From Flavobacterium endophyticum (GTDB taxonomy: Bacteria; Bacteroidota; Bacteroidia; Flavobacteriales; Flavobacteriaceae): 64,000 nt of DNA. The notes beneath the pieces were generated by a model. The model was not told where the DNA came from, did not search any database, and was given only the letters and a program-made list of their open reading frames with translations. The stretch spans positions 434,001 through 498,000 of the forward strand of contig NZ_RBLC01000001.1 of assembly GCF_003634455.1 (NCBI RefSeq), in the 5' to 3' direction. Of the stretch, positions 1-9,233 are shown piece after piece; position 1 is the stretch's first letter; every line of letters begins with the position of its first letter. Both the position numbers and the translations under genes were made by a program.

Positions 1-1
1 A

Positions 2-277
2 GACGTTGAAGGAAATGAAGTAATAAAAATAGGCGTAAATGCGCTCTCTGTCGATGATGTAGAGGCTAGCAAAATCAAAGCCTACCCAGTGCCTTCGTCA
101 GACATCGTAAACTTTGAAAACTGTACCTTTTTAGGATTGACAGACGTTAGAGGCAAACAGATCGACATCAAAAGCAACAACGCTCAAATTGACATAGCGC
201 CCTTGCCAAGCGGAATATACATTGCAAAAATAGAAGCCGAAGGCAAGACATCCTATAAAAAAATAGTAAAGAACTAA
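2..277 (+). CDS. C-terminal end of a T9SS-secreted protein (5' partial)
   Basis: The reading frame is open from the left edge to a TAA at 275-277, so only about 91 C-terminal residues are present and the real start lies outside the window. The tail reads ...IKAYPVPSSDIVNFEN... and ends SGIYIAKIEAEGKTSYKKIV-KN. This is the pattern of a type A Por/T9SS sorting domain: a Y/P-x-P motif, a GxYxxxI strand and a basic end. Family knowledge: this domain directs export through the type IX secretion system and is cleaved at the surface. The cargo domain is not visible, so the enzymatic role is unknown. An internal ATG-like start at 89 is not the true start. Confidence 0.85.
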   Translation, partial: DVEGNEVIKIGVNALSVDDVEASKIKAYPVPSSDIVNFENCTFLGLTDVRGKQIDIKSNNAQIDIAPLPSGIYIAKIEAEGKTSYKKIVKN

Positions 278-349
278 TCAAAACCTGCGGTATTCTTTGT
301 GATTCAGCAATCTGATAAACAAGCAGAACAGGCAAAACAATATTAAAAA

Positions 350-373
350 AATCCCGCTTTTGGCGGGATTTTA
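350..373 (+). terminator. Rho-independent terminator
   Basis: GC-rich stem (ATCCCGC / GCGGGAT) with a short T-rich loop, followed by TTTTATTTT. It lies about 75 bp after the T9SS-secreted gene. Confidence 0.8.
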
Positions 374-472
374 TTTTGCTAGAAATTCTTTTCAAGTCTC
401 TAGCAACTATTTTACTGTCCTGATACTAAAACATTCCTTCCAAAATGAATCGGCTAGGCATTGTTCCTAATT

Positions 473-670
473 TTACCATCCGTCAGGTACTATATCTTTT
501 GGGATTTTTCCGTTTTCACTGATGAAATTAAAAAAGTCTTCAACCTTTTTGGGAGCAGGTTGAAATACCGTTATCAAAGTTCCCAGATTATTTTCAATAC
601 GATTAATCACGGTATGCAAAGTTCCTCTTGGGAGAAACGCCGTATCTCCCGATTTCACACTAAAATCCTC
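473..670 (-). pseudogene. truncated cupin copy (remnant)
   Basis: A minus-strand frame of about 66 codons ending at TAA 473-475. Its protein (KSGDTAFLPRGTLHT..., then a stretch ending DIVPDGW) aligns along its length with the C-terminal half of the neighbouring cupin (KTGDTVFIPRGIPHT...). It has the second cupin motif but no first (HxH) motif. The frame is closed by a TAG just upstream (674-676), so nothing upstream can supply the N-terminal half. The only candidate start is a GTG at 656-658 inside the fold. The homology begins within the stop region of the upstream gene, which suggests tandem duplication followed by deletion. It is probably non-functional. Confidence 0.7.
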
Positions 671-1223
671 ACTCTATTTTTATAGGTTCACCGACTACCG
701 GAGAGTCTGGGTCTATTTCATAATCTGGTAGTTTTTCATAAGTACATAAATAGTTAAAAAACGCTTCATTTTTACCTGCCGGCTGATGTATTGAAATGAG
801 GATGCCTGGATTGTTTTCGATCGGATTTGCATAGGTATGCGGAATACCTCGAGGAATAAAAACAGTATCACCTGTTTTTACAGTAACTATTTCTTTGTCT
901 ATCTGAACAATGAACTCGCCATTGGCAACAAAGAATATTTCATCCTGATTTTTATGAATATGCAGCGGCGGGCCTCCCTTAAAAGCAAAAGTTTTTTTAC
1001 TCGGAGCAACAATCAGTAAATCTCCATCAGTATATGCCGAAGAAACAATACACCTGCCGAGTACATTCTCTACCGTTTTTTGTTTCCCGTCAAAGCGGCT
1101 TTCATTGGCACGGACTACAAAGCCCTTTTTGGGCCTTTTGCCAAATTTAAAATTTCCAATTTTTGCAAACGAAAGTGCCGGTATGGCCAGCAATAGTACG
1201 GATATAAATCTTTGCCTTTTCAT
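669..1223 (-). CDS. secreted single-domain cupin protein
   Basis: 184 residues. The N-terminus (about 20 residues, basic then hydrophobic, ending ALSFA) looks like a Sec signal peptide, so the protein is probably periplasmic or exported. Residues about 80-150 form a cupin_2 barrel. Motif 1 contains HIHKNQDE with a downstream G; motif 2 is GDTVFIPRGIPHTYAN, so the metal-binding His/His/Glu/His set appears present. Substrate unknown. It follows a membrane protein gene by 18 bp on the same strand and is probably co-transcribed with it. A truncated paralogue lies directly downstream. Confidence 0.75.
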   Translation of the reverse strand: MKRQRFISVLLLAIPALSFAKIGNFKFGKRPKKGFVVRANESRFDGKQKTVENVLGRCIVSSAYTDGDLLIVAPSKKTFAFKGGPPLHIHKNQDEIFFVANGEFIVQIDKEIVTVKTGDTVFIPRGIPHTYANPIENNPGILISIHQPAGKNEAFFNYLCTYEKLPDYEIDPDSPVVGEPIKIE

Positions 1224-1241
1224 ATAATTAAGGTTTTTTAG

Positions 1242-1931
1242 TTAAAAAATGTTGGCCACAAAATCCCTCCAAAATTCTAGGTTCGGAATCGTCATTAATA
1301 ACACGATCTCTAAGGTCCAGCAGCAAAGAAAAAGAAAATAAGGACTTTTTAAAACAGGAGCTTTGTATCTGATCTTTTCAACACATAGCACTGTTATTGA
1401 AACAATAAAAGGCAGGAGAACCGCAAGCAGCAACCCCAAGCCCGGTTGTATGTGATTTGCCAATCGTGACATTCCAGGATTCAGGACAACCAATGTGGCG
1501 GCAACTAAAAAAGCAACATGCCATCGTAAATTCCGCTTGTTGACCATGGCTATGAGGTAATAGACAGAAAACGAAACAGCATCCAACACCCCTATAAAAG
1601 CCGTTAAGGCAGCTTTGTTTTCGGAAGCACTTATTTCTCTTTGCGTTTGATTTTTGACCAAACTAAGTATGGTGATTACCAATACAGGCGCTATGAAGTA
1701 AGAAACCTTGCCGATTTTTCGGTGTAATTCGTATTTTTTTTGACGGATGAGAATGGGCTGTACGATAATAAGCGTAAACCATAAAATAAAGGCCGTAAAA
1801 TGGACATGGATAATTACAGGAAACCGATCTGTATTGGGCAAAAACCGGATATACGAATTAAAAAATCCTGCAAGAGACAGGACTGCCACCGCAATAAAAA
1901 ACAAAATAAAGATATTGGTTTTCCTTTCCAT
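1242..1931 (-). CDS. multi-pass membrane protein of unknown function
   Basis: 229 residues with about six or seven hydrophobic segments. It starts with a TM helix (IFILFFIAVAVLSLAGFF). The second helix region carries His residues (IIHVHFTAFILW) and is followed by ELHRKIG, a histidine pattern seen in uncharacterised membrane families related to DUF2306 and possibly heme- or metal-binding; that is only an inference. It is the first gene of a probable two-gene unit with the secreted cupin 18 bp downstream. No enzymatic motif was recognised. Confidence 0.7.
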   Translation of the reverse strand: MERKTNIFILFFIAVAVLSLAGFFNSYIRFLPNTDRFPVIIHVHFTAFILWFTLIIVQPILIRQKKYELHRKIGKVSYFIAPVLVITILSLVKNQTQREISASENKAALTAFIGVLDAVSFSVYYLIAMVNKRNLRWHVAFLVAATLVVLNPGMSRLANHIQPGLGLLLAVLLPFIVSITVLCVEKIRYKAPVLKSPYFLFLCCWTLEIVLLMTIPNLEFWRDFVANIF

Positions 1932-1968
1932 GCCTGTTCATTTAGAAACAATTGCTAGAACATCCCAA

Positions 1969-1998
1969 AGAAAGCCGTAATAAAAAATACGGCTTTCT
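1969..1998. promoter_or_regulatory. perfect 11-bp inverted repeat hairpin
   Basis: Arms 1969-1979 (AGAAAGCCGTA) and 1988-1998 are perfectly complementary around an 8-base A/T loop. There is no T-tract on either side, so it is not a clear intrinsic terminator. It sits 38 bp upstream of the membrane protein start (1931) and could be a 5'-UTR structure or an operator. Confidence 0.4.
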
Positions 1999-2136
1999 GG
2001 TTGAGATGAATTTCTATCTTTTGATAGTGTGGGCTTTTTGTTTTTATAATCTGAATCTGATTGCCCGCTGTATTATAATTTAGATAAAACCTAAAATTCA
2101 TCCGAGCAAGCAGTGATTTTAAAAGCCGATAATCAT

Positions 2137-2871
2137 TTACTCTGGAAGTTTTGTCCCCGTAATTTCAAAAGGCATGCTTACCGTTTGTCCTCCATCTACC
2201 AAATTATCCCAAGTAGAATTAGCAACAACAAATTGTTTTGCATTATTCACTCGGCTCGGGTCGTGTGGAAACTGCGGATAAAAATGACCGCCGCTAGAAG
2301 TTTTAGATCCCCATTTTATCCAGTAAGTCCCTGAGCTAAGAGTAAGATCACTTGCCTGGATCTTCATCTTATAGATTTTTCTAGTAAGGTCATCACTCTG
2401 CCCTTGCATAATTCTGTACATTTTAGCATCTTCCGCAGATACATATCGATTGGTAGTAAGATCGCCATACACCTTTACGGCACCTGCAACAGACGGATCT
2501 GAAGAGTAAATCTCAAAATAAAACTCACTAACCGGAAATGTAGCACCCGAAAAACCAGTCTGGTAGGCATAAAAATAAAAATTCTCGATCGTCCATTTTT
2601 CACCCGAAGGAATCTGAAAATCGTCGGTAAGCATTCGGTCATTTATCGTTCCATTTAAACCCCAGCTGGTTTGAGGCGTTTTTACTTGGCTCCAAGTATA
2701 ACCGGCAGGTGAAGTCGTTCCTGCTATAGAAACGGTTCCCGTACTCATCCCCGAAACAGCTCCATAACTAAAAGGTTCGGGTTGCGGGCTGTCGTCATCC
2801 TTGCTGCACGAAGCAAAAAACAAGACCATAACTGCTACTGACAATAATTTCATACTTAATTTAGTGTTCAT
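2137..2871 (-). CDS. surface-type lipoprotein of unknown function
   Basis: 244 residues. The signal peptide ends FFASC followed by SKDDDS. The Cys is the lipidation site, and the lysine plus acidic run after it resembles the lipoprotein export signal that sends Bacteroidota lipoproteins to the outer face of the outer membrane. The rest is rich in S, T, G and aromatic residues and probably all-beta. No catalytic motif was recognised. ATG 2871 is used; an in-frame ATG at 2853 (MKLLSVAVM...) would also give a complete signal peptide. It appears monocistronic, with a large repeat-bearing intergenic region upstream. Confidence 0.75.
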   Translation of the reverse strand: MNTKLSMKLLSVAVMVLFFASCSKDDDSPQPEPFSYGAVSGMSTGTVSIAGTTSPAGYTWSQVKTPQTSWGLNGTINDRMLTDDFQIPSGEKWTIENFYFYAYQTGFSGATFPVSEFYFEIYSSDPSVAGAVKVYGDLTTNRYVSAEDAKMYRIMQGQSDDLTRKIYKMKIQASDLTLSSGTYWIKWGSKTSSGGHFYPQFPHDPSRVNNAKQFVVANSTWDNLVDGGQTVSMPFEITGTKLPE

Positions 2872-3115
2872 AATATTCTGGTTTTAAAATTTCTATTTGC
2901 AAAAAATAACTGCTGTCATCACCGCTACAGAAATTGTACAAATGGAATACAATCCCTGCCTGATAGGGTTTTGATGGTGTGCATATAAAAACAAAGATGT
3001 ACACATTGTTCTCCCGAAAAAAACACCAATAGACGAACAACATTTTAAATAGACCAATTGCAAATCCGTCTCCAAATTTTTATGGACAGCTTTAGTATGC
3101 AAAAAAGAGCTTACT

Positions 3116-3378
3116 CCTTTAGAAACTCTTTTCACCTTTTTAGAAATTCATTTCACGCCTTTAGAAACTTCTTTCACGCCATTAGAAATTGATTTCATGC
3201 TTTTAGAAACTCTTTTCACGGCTTTAGAAATTCATTTCATGTCTTTAGAAATTCATTTCATGCCTTTAGAAACTTCTTTCACGCCTTTAGAAATTCATTT
3301 CATGCCTTTAGAAATTCTTTTCACGCCTTTAGAAACTCCTTTCACGTCTTTAGAAACTCTTTTCATGCCTTTAGAAAT
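3116..3378. repeat. 21-bp minisatellite, 12 full copies plus a partial
   Basis: Consensus unit CCTTTAGAAATTCATTTCAC plus G. Twelve consecutive units run from 3116 to 3367 at exactly 21 bp each, with no insertions or deletions. A partial copy (CCTTTAGAAAT) starts at 3368. Substitutions cluster at a few positions (AAAYT, TTCATTTC/TTCTTTC, CAY). Because 21 is a multiple of 3, one plus frame reads as a heptapeptide repeat (PLEIHFM-like). I see no promoter, conserved start or flanking domain, so I treat it as non-coding. Confidence 0.9.
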
Positions 3379-3688
3379 ATAATCCTTCGCTAAAAAAATA
3401 ACGCCTCCTATTATCATAAATCACTATATAAATGTAAGTTAGACTCTCATTTCGCAAGCCCCAGAAAAAAGACATAAATACTTCACAACTACAGTGAGCT
3501 GCGTCCAATACGATACTATAATTGGTAAAAAAAATGTTAAAACTAGCCGGAAGTAAAAAAAATTATACTACAAAATAAATTTTAACGTTAGAATTCCCTC
3601 TAAAAAGTTAGAAAAAATAAAAAACAATCCATTTATTTGCAAAACAAATTATCCAAGACATCAATCAAATCAAAAATTAATTAAAAAC
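3379..3688. other. A/T-rich intergenic region
   Basis: Between the repeat array and the secreted protein gene at 3689. No ORF, tRNA or clear hairpin was seen. The sequence CATTTATTTGC near 3631-3641 resembles a degenerate -7 element for the downstream gene but does not match TAnnTTTG. Confidence 0.5.
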
Positions 3689-4363
3689 ATGAAAGTAAAA
3701 TTTTTAGTAAGCACTTCTATTGTTGCTTTATTTTCAAATTTCGCGTTAGCACAATCAGCTGCCAATACCACATCAGTTAGCGAAATTAAGTTCCTCCCTA
3801 AAAAAGTTGTCCAAGACAACACGCCAGGTTCCCAATATTTTAATGAGACTTTCCAGCCTGCAAAAATTGGAAATTCAAATGAAATCGTTTTTATACGACA
3901 CAATGCCTATACAGACGAAATAGAAATTAATATTGACAATGTAACCAAGATTGTCCCTTCTGAATACAGCCCTATCAACCTAACAAACGGTGCTGCATCT
4001 TATGAATACGTAGAATATACGACTGAAAAAGAAGCAAGAAAACAAGGCTATTTAAAAACCATAAGCAACAATCAAAAAATAAAAATTTACAAATCAGAAG
4101 CTATCTATCGTAAAGCTCCAGTAGAAGCCGATTTAGGATATGGCACCTCTAAGCCAGCTACTTATGCAAAATTAAAAGATGAGTACTTTATAAAAATAGG
4201 CGATTCAGAAATAAAACCATTGCCTCTAAAGAAAAAGAACATCATTGCTATCTTGCCAGAAAAAGAAAAAGAAATTGCAGCTTTCATTAAAGACAATGAT
4301 CTTTCGATTTCAGAAGAAGCATCCCTTGTAATGTTAGGCCGTTACATTAATTCACTTATGTAA
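3689..4363 (+). CDS. secreted protein of unknown function
   Basis: 224 residues. A Sec signal peptide covers about residues 1-21 (MKVKFLVST...ALAQ, cleavage after LAQ). The mature part is Lys/Glu-rich with no Cys and no recognised domain. It is probably periplasmic or exported through the outer membrane; no T9SS sorting domain is seen at the C-terminus. It stands alone, with its own terminator about 50 bp after the stop and the 21-bp repeat array upstream. Confidence 0.7.
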   Translation: MKVKFLVSTSIVALFSNFALAQSAANTTSVSEIKFLPKKVVQDNTPGSQYFNETFQPAKIGNSNEIVFIRHNAYTDEIEINIDNVTKIVPSEYSPINLTNGAASYEYVEYTTEKEARKQGYLKTISNNQKIKIYKSEAIYRKAPVEADLGYGTSKPATYAKLKDEYFIKIGDSEIKPLPLKKKNIIAILPEKEKEIAAFIKDNDLSISEEASLVMLGRYINSLM

Positions 4364-4410
4364 GACAAATAATGGTTTGCAAACCATAGAACATGTATAA
4401 ATACTACTAT

Positions 4411-4437
4411 AATCCCGTCTTTTGGCGGGATTATTTT
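4411..4437 (+). terminator. Rho-independent terminator
   Basis: Stem AATCCCGTC / GGCGGGATT with a TTTT loop and a following T-rich run, about 50 bp after the stop at 4363. Confidence 0.8.
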
Positions 4438-4669
4438 TTGTAAAAAATCATCTTTCTGCCTTTTAGAAGTTCCACTAGTGCCAAAAGAATAAGACTGCTT
4501 TTTAACAAAGCAGGAGCCCTCTATAAAAATAATTTGTCCTAAATAACCTCAACCCCTTTAAATTGTTTTAGTAAGTTTGTTAAGCAACCCAAAGAAATAA
4601 AAGCAAGTACCCAAAAGCCTGTAAACAAGGGCTATAGTTTACAAACAACCACAAAAAATAGCATAAACA
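4438..4669. other. intergenic, nothing recognised
   Basis: No ORF, RNA gene or strong promoter match. It presumably carries the promoter of the reductase gene starting at 4670. Confidence 0.4.
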
Positions 4670-5215
4670 TTGAAAAAAGTAATTTTAGACCTAGCCGTAA
4701 CCCTAGACGGTTTTATCGAAGGCTCTAACGGAGAAATCGATTGGTGCATCCTAGACGACGATATGAATTTTGACGGCTTCTTAGCCAGCATTGATACCAT
4801 TTTCTATGGCCGCGCAAGCTACGACGCTTGGGGCAACTATCAGCCCGAAGCCGAAGCCCGCCCTGCAGAACAGCAACTATGGCAAGCCGTACATTCAAAA
4901 AATAAATTCGTTTTTTCCAGCCAGGAAAGACAAGACGATAAAGCCACATTTATAAGTTCCGACATAGCCGACAAAGTAGCAGAAATTAAAAAGCAAGGAG
5001 GCAAAGACATATGGCTCTATGGCGGGGCAGGATTGATCAAGACATTCCTACAATTAGGCCTTATTGACATCTACAGAATATCTGTGCACCCAATAGCTTT
5101 AGGCAGCGGCAAGCCTTTATTTGAAGATCTCAAGCAACGCGTACCTCTACGACTGATAAAAACCAATACCTTCAAGTCAGGTGTCGTGCAATTGATTTAC
5201 GAACAAGCCACATAA
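4670..5215 (+). CDS. dihydrofolate reductase-like (RibD C-terminal domain) protein
   Basis: 181 residues. The start KKVILDLAVTLDGFIEG and the later WLYGGAGLIKTFLQLGLID are signatures of the RibD_C / DHFR-like family of NAD(P)H-dependent reductases. Usual family length is about 175-190, so the protein is complete. The start codon is TTG: an in-frame TAA lies two codons upstream (4664-4666), and family members begin exactly here. Substrate not predictable; many homologues are annotated only as dihydrofolate reductase family proteins. The next gene follows after 45 bp. Confidence 0.85.
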   Translation: MKKVILDLAVTLDGFIEGSNGEIDWCILDDDMNFDGFLASIDTIFYGRASYDAWGNYQPEAEARPAEQQLWQAVHSKNKFVFSSQERQDDKATFISSDIADKVAEIKKQGGKDIWLYGGAGLIKTFLQLGLIDIYRISVHPIALGSGKPLFEDLKQRVPLRLIKTNTFKSGVVQLIYEQAT

Positions 5216-5260
5216 CCTAAAAGCGCTACAAACACAAAAAATCATCATCAAAAATAGCAA

Positions 5261-6556
5261 ATGAAACAAGCCATTACAATCATCGTAGCCTTTATTATCA
5301 CGAACGCCTATTCTCAAAGCCCAAGCAAAATTTTTACCACAGACATCGATAACTTTTGGACAGCTTACGACAGTATCCAAAAGACAAACGACTTTTCTAA
5401 AAAGATACACTTTATAGACAAGCTTTATATCGACAAAGGTACCGAAGGACTCAAAGCCTTTATGAAAGCCCGAGACTTCAACGACACCCTTTGGGTAAAT
5501 CTTATAAACGAATACCCAAAATTTTGGAATTCCATAAGACCTAGTACGCTGACGGCCAAAACCAAAATCCAAGAATTCGACAACGCCATCAGCTCCTTAA
5601 GAAAACTCTATCCCGAATTAAAAGACGCTGAAATGTATTTCACAATCGGCGGACTTCGCTCCGGAGGAACCGTAAAAGGAAATATGGTACTTGTGGGTGC
5701 CGAAATAGCAACCGGAAATCCTGCAACCGATGTTTCAGAGTTTCAAAACAACTGGCTCAAGAATGTTTTTGCAGAACAGTCGCTAGACAATATCGTTACC
5801 CTAAACATCCACGAATACATCCACACACAGCAAATAGGCGATAGGAACAGAGTACTGAGCCAATCCATAAAAGAAGGTGCCTGCGACTTTATTGCAGAAT
5901 TAACCATGCAACAGCCCCTACAAAGAAAATATTTCACCTATGGAAGAGCCAACGCCGAAAAGATAAAAGAACATTTCAAAAAAGAAATGTTCTCCAGCAA
6001 CTTTTCAAACTGGCTGTACAATGGTGGCAGAAAAGGAGAAAGCGCCGATTTAGGCTATTATGTAGGATATGAAATCTGCAAATCCTACTACAACCTTGCA
6101 AAAGACAAAAAACAAGCCATCAAAGACATCATTGAACTAAATTACGACAACGATAAAGCAGTCGAAGATTTCCTTTCAAAGTCTGAGTTCTTCAAAGAAA
6201 AGATCAACAAATCGAAACTCATAAAAGAATACAACAAGAACCTGCCTTACATAACAGAAATAAGCCCTTTTAAAAATAATTCCAAAGAAGTCGACCCAAG
6301 TTTGACAGCATTGCGAGTGACATTTTCCAAAGAAATGGAACCCGACAGCTATTCCATAAACTATTCTAAAAAAGGAAAAGACTTCTTCCCGATAAAAAAA
6401 GTAAAAGGTTTTGAAAACAACAACCATACGCTGGTGCTATTAGTTGAACTACAAGCCAACAAAGACTATGAATTCATACTGACCAACAGAAGCTTCAAAT
6501 CAAAAGACGGATACCCGCTAAAAGAAGAATATCTAGTAAAATTCAAGACAAAATAA
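5261..6556 (+). CDS. secreted HExxH metallopeptidase-like protein with C-terminal Ig-like domain
   Basis: 431 residues with a signal peptide (about 1-18, ending NAYS). The motif HEYIH at residues 184-188 fits a zinc-binding HExxH. EGACDF at 205-210 can supply the third ligand Glu, as in gluzincins (DUF2268-like arrangement). Residues about 340-431 (SLTALRVTFSKEM... to VKFKTK) look like a bacterial SbsA/Big_5 Ig-like domain. It probably acts in the periplasm or outside the cell. The HExxH fold is read from sequence; peptidase activity is inferred. Confidence 0.7.
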   Translation: MKQAITIIVAFIITNAYSQSPSKIFTTDIDNFWTAYDSIQKTNDFSKKIHFIDKLYIDKGTEGLKAFMKARDFNDTLWVNLINEYPKFWNSIRPSTLTAKTKIQEFDNAISSLRKLYPELKDAEMYFTIGGLRSGGTVKGNMVLVGAEIATGNPATDVSEFQNNWLKNVFAEQSLDNIVTLNIHEYIHTQQIGDRNRVLSQSIKEGACDFIAELTMQQPLQRKYFTYGRANAEKIKEHFKKEMFSSNFSNWLYNGGRKGESADLGYYVGYEICKSYYNLAKDKKQAIKDIIELNYDNDKAVEDFLSKSEFFKEKINKSKLIKEYNKNLPYITEISPFKNNSKEVDPSLTALRVTFSKEMEPDSYSINYSKKGKDFFPIKKVKGFENNNHTLVLLVELQANKDYEFILTNRSFKSKDGYPLKEEYLVKFKTK

Positions 6557-6591
6557 ATACACAATCTCATTATATTGCCTCAACAAAAAAA

Positions 6592-7044
6592 TTACCTTAT
6601 AATCAACTTCATGACCTTCTCCTCATTATACTCAGTTTCATTATAATCTTTAATCGGGAATGACCTTGTCGTTTTATATTTCTTTCCGTCGATATTAATT
6701 ACGGTAAAATCAACAATAAAATACTGGACATTTAAAGCTTTGAAAGTAGGATAAAAACCAAACTCAAACAAGTATTCTATTTCTTCAGCAATATTTTCAT
6801 CATCTAACTTAGCCCTAAAAGCAGGATCCATATCAGCCCCATTATAATCAATAGTATGAACAACAATCTGTTTTATATTTGAATTGCCATCCTTTTTGGC
6901 TTTTACAGTTTGAAAATCTCTATCTCCAAACTCCTCTTGCAATTTGGCATTATAAGCTTTGGCCAGTTTATTAATATCGGTAGCTTTTAGCTGTGCAAAA
7001 GAACTTGCAGAAACCATAAACAATAAAAATAGTAGTTTTTTCAT
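6592..7044 (-). CDS. small secreted protein of unknown function
   Basis: 150 residues from ATG 7044. The start is chosen because MKKLLFLLFMVSASSFAQ is a complete signal peptide. The longer ORF from 7089 would add 15 residues that do not fit. The mature part is alpha/beta, Lys/Asp-rich, with no recognised motif. It converges with the metallopeptidase gene; 35 bp separate them. Confidence 0.65.
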   Translation of the reverse strand: MKKLLFLLFMVSASSFAQLKATDINKLAKAYNAKLQEEFGDRDFQTVKAKKDGNSNIKQIVVHTIDYNGADMDPAFRAKLDDENIAEEIEYLFEFGFYPTFKALNVQYFIVDFTVINIDGKKYKTTRSFPIKDYNETEYNEEKVMKLIIR

Positions 7045-7199
7045 CTTTGATTTTTTTTGTAAACATACTAGAAATTTATAAATTATCAATGCCTATTCCT
7101 TTCAACATGACCGAAACTAATTTCGACATGATAGTTGCTACATTCTACTTGTTATATCACCAACCGAATCTGATGAAAAAGAAGGATTTACATTAAAAC

Positions 7200-7230
7200 A
7201 AAAAAGCCATTCCTTTCAGAATGGCTTTTC
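7200..7230 (-). terminator. typA terminator
   Basis: On the minus strand the stem AAAAGCCATTC / GAATGGCTTTT is followed by a T-rich run. It lies 20 bp after the typA stop. Confidence 0.8.
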
Positions 7231-7249
7231 AATTATATAGAAAAACGAA

Positions 7250-9046
7250 TTAGAATTTAAAACGTTTTCTGTCTGTTTCAGATAAATAAATCTTTCTCAA
7301 ACGTAAAGATTTAGGCGTAACCTCAACATACTCATCTTTTTGGATGTATTCTAAAGCTTCCTCAAGAGAGAATTTGATTGCAGGAATAATTCTTGCTTTA
7401 TCATCAGCTCCAGAAGAACGAACGTTAGAAAGTTTTTTAGTTTTAGTTACGTTAACAGTCATATCATCGCTACGAGTGTTTTCACCAATTACTTGGCCTT
7501 CATAGATATCCTCATTTGGATCAACGAAGAATTTACCACGATCTTGCAATTTATCAATAGAATAAGGAATTGCTTTTCCGTTCTCCATAGAGATTAATGA
7601 ACCGTTGTTTCTTCCAGGAATTTCTCCTTTGTATGGTTCATATCCAATGAAACGGTGCGCCATGATAGCTTCACCAGCAGTAGCAGTCAAAAGTTGGTTT
7701 CTCAATCCGATGATTCCACGAGATGGAATATTGAATTTCACAATCATTCTTTCTCCTTTACCTTCCATTGAAAGCATTTCACCTTTACGGATAGAAACGA
7801 ATTCAACAGCTCTACCAGAAAGACTTTCTGGCAAATCGATTGTCAATTCTTCAATTGGCTCACATTTCACACCATCAATTTCTTTGATGATAACTTGCGG
7901 CTGCCCAATTTGAAGCTCATACCCCTCTCTTCTCATTGTTTCAATAAGAACAGATAAGTGAAGTACGCCACGACCAAAAACCATGAATTTATCAGCAGAA
8001 TCAGTTTCACCAACTTTCATTGCCAAGTTTTTCTCTAATTCTTTAGTCAAACGCTCTCTAATATGTCTAGAGGTAACGAATTTACCTTCTTTACCAAAGA
8101 AAGGAGAATCGTTAATTGTAAACAACATGCTCATTGTTGGCTCATCAATTGCAATAGTCTGCAATGCTTCTGGGTTTTCAAAATCAGCAACAGTATCGCC
8201 AATTTCAAAACCTTCAATCCCAACAATCGCACAGATGTCACCAGCGATAACTTCTTCTACTTTCTTACGTCCAAGACCTTCGAAAGTATGCAATTCTTTG
8301 ATTCTTGATTTTATGATTTTACCGTCTCTTTTTACTAATGAGATTGGCATTCCTTCTTTTAAAACACCTCTTTCCAAACGACCAATAGCGATACGACCTG
8401 TGAAAGAAGAGAAATCTAAAGAGGTAATCAGCATTTGTGGAGTTCCCTCAGAAACTTTAGGAGCTGGTACATTTTTGATTACCATATCTAATAATGGCTC
8501 AATGTTTTCAGTTTGGTTTTTCCAATCATCAGACATCCAGTTGTTTTTTGCAGAACCGTAAACCGTTGGGAAATCCAATTGCTCTTCAGTTGCACCCAAT
8601 TCAAACATCAAGTCGAAAACTTTCTCATGAACTTCTTCTGGAGTACAGTTTTCTTTATCTACTTTATTGATAACAACACAAGGCTTCAATCCCAAATCAA
8701 TCGCTTTTTGCAAAACGAAACGAGTTTGTGGCATTGGTCCCTCAAAAGCATCTACCAAAAGGCAAACACCATCCGCCATATTTAATACACGCTCTACTTC
8801 TCCACCGAAATCCGCGTGACCAGGAGTATCGATAATGTTGATTTTTGTTCCTTTATAAACAACAGAAACGTTTTTAGAAGTAATAGTAATACCTCTTTCA
8901 CGCTCCAAGTCGTTATTGTCTAGAATCAGATCCCCCGTATTTTCATTTTCGCGGAAAAGCTGACAATGGTACATAATTTTATCAACCAAAGTAGTTTTAC
9001 CGTGATCGACGTGGGCAATAATTGCAATGTTTCTGATAGATTCCAT
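7250..9046 (-). CDS. typA: GTP-binding protein TypA/BipA
   Basis: 598 residues, the normal length. A translational GTPase that binds the ribosome and helps assembly and stress adaptation. Visible are G1 AHVDHGKTT (residues 11-19), the switch-region RGITI, G3 DTPGHADF and G4 NKVDKE. These are followed by EF-G-like domains and the BipA C-terminal block ([19 protein letters not shown]). A TACATTTG -7 element lies 20 bp upstream of the start. Monocistronic. Confidence 0.98.
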   Translation of the reverse strand: MESIRNIAIIAHVDHGKTTLVDKIMYHCQLFRENENTGDLILDNNDLERERGITITSKNVSVVYKGTKINIIDTPGHADFGGEVERVLNMADGVCLLVDAFEGPMPQTRFVLQKAIDLGLKPCVVINKVDKENCTPEEVHEKVFDLMFELGATEEQLDFPTVYGSAKNNWMSDDWKNQTENIEPLLDMVIKNVPAPKVSEGTPQMLITSLDFSSFTGRIAIGRLERGVLKEGMPISLVKRDGKIIKSRIKELHTFEGLGRKKVEEVIAGDICAIVGIEGFEIGDTVADFENPEALQTIAIDEPTMSMLFTINDSPFFGKEGKFVTSRHIRERLTKELEKNLAMKVGETDSADKFMVFGRGVLHLSVLIETMRREGYELQIGQPQVIIKEIDGVKCEPIEELTIDLPESLSGRAVEFVSIRKGEMLSMEGKGERMIVKFNIPSRGIIGLRNQLLTATAGEAIMAHRFIGYEPYKGEIPGRNNGSLISMENGKAIPYSIDKLQDRGKFFVDPNEDIYEGQVIGENTRSDDMTVNVTKTKKLSNVRSSGADDKARIIPAIKFSLEEALEYIQKDEYVEVTPKSLRLRKIYLSETDRKRFKF

Positions 9047-9065
9047 CTGATTTTTTTAGAAGGTG

Positions 9066-9073
9066 CAAATGTA
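9066..9073 (-). promoter_or_regulatory. typA -7 promoter element
   Basis: Minus-strand TACATTTG matches the Bacteroidota TAnnTTTG consensus and lies 20 bp before the typA ATG. No clear -33 TTG at the usual spacing. Confidence 0.6.
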
Positions 9074-9233
9074 CGCATTATTTTGATATAAAAAATGTTT
9101 TTTTCACAGGGCTTAACTTATTCATAATAAGCAATTAACTTATCAATTCAGAATCGATTGAAACGTATTTTTTTTAACATAAATAATCTGAATAAATACT
9201 TTTCATTATATTTACATTGAAGACCATTTCCCC

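Noticed and set aside
2893..3135. 80-residue minus-strand ORF between the lipoprotein gene and the repeats
   Set aside because: No recognisable domain or signal peptide. It runs partly into the repeat array and overlaps the likely promoter region of the lipoprotein gene.
3116..3378. CRISPR array
   Set aside because: Units are directly adjacent 21-mers with no unique spacers and no cas genes.
3197..3382. 61-residue plus-strand ORF made of heptapeptide repeats
   Set aside because: It lies entirely inside the 21-bp repeat array. There is no promoter, no conserved flanking domain, and the frame is open only because the unit length is a multiple of three.
7983..8561. 192-residue plus-strand ORF opposite typA
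   Set aside because: Antisense shadow of a conserved housekeeping gene.
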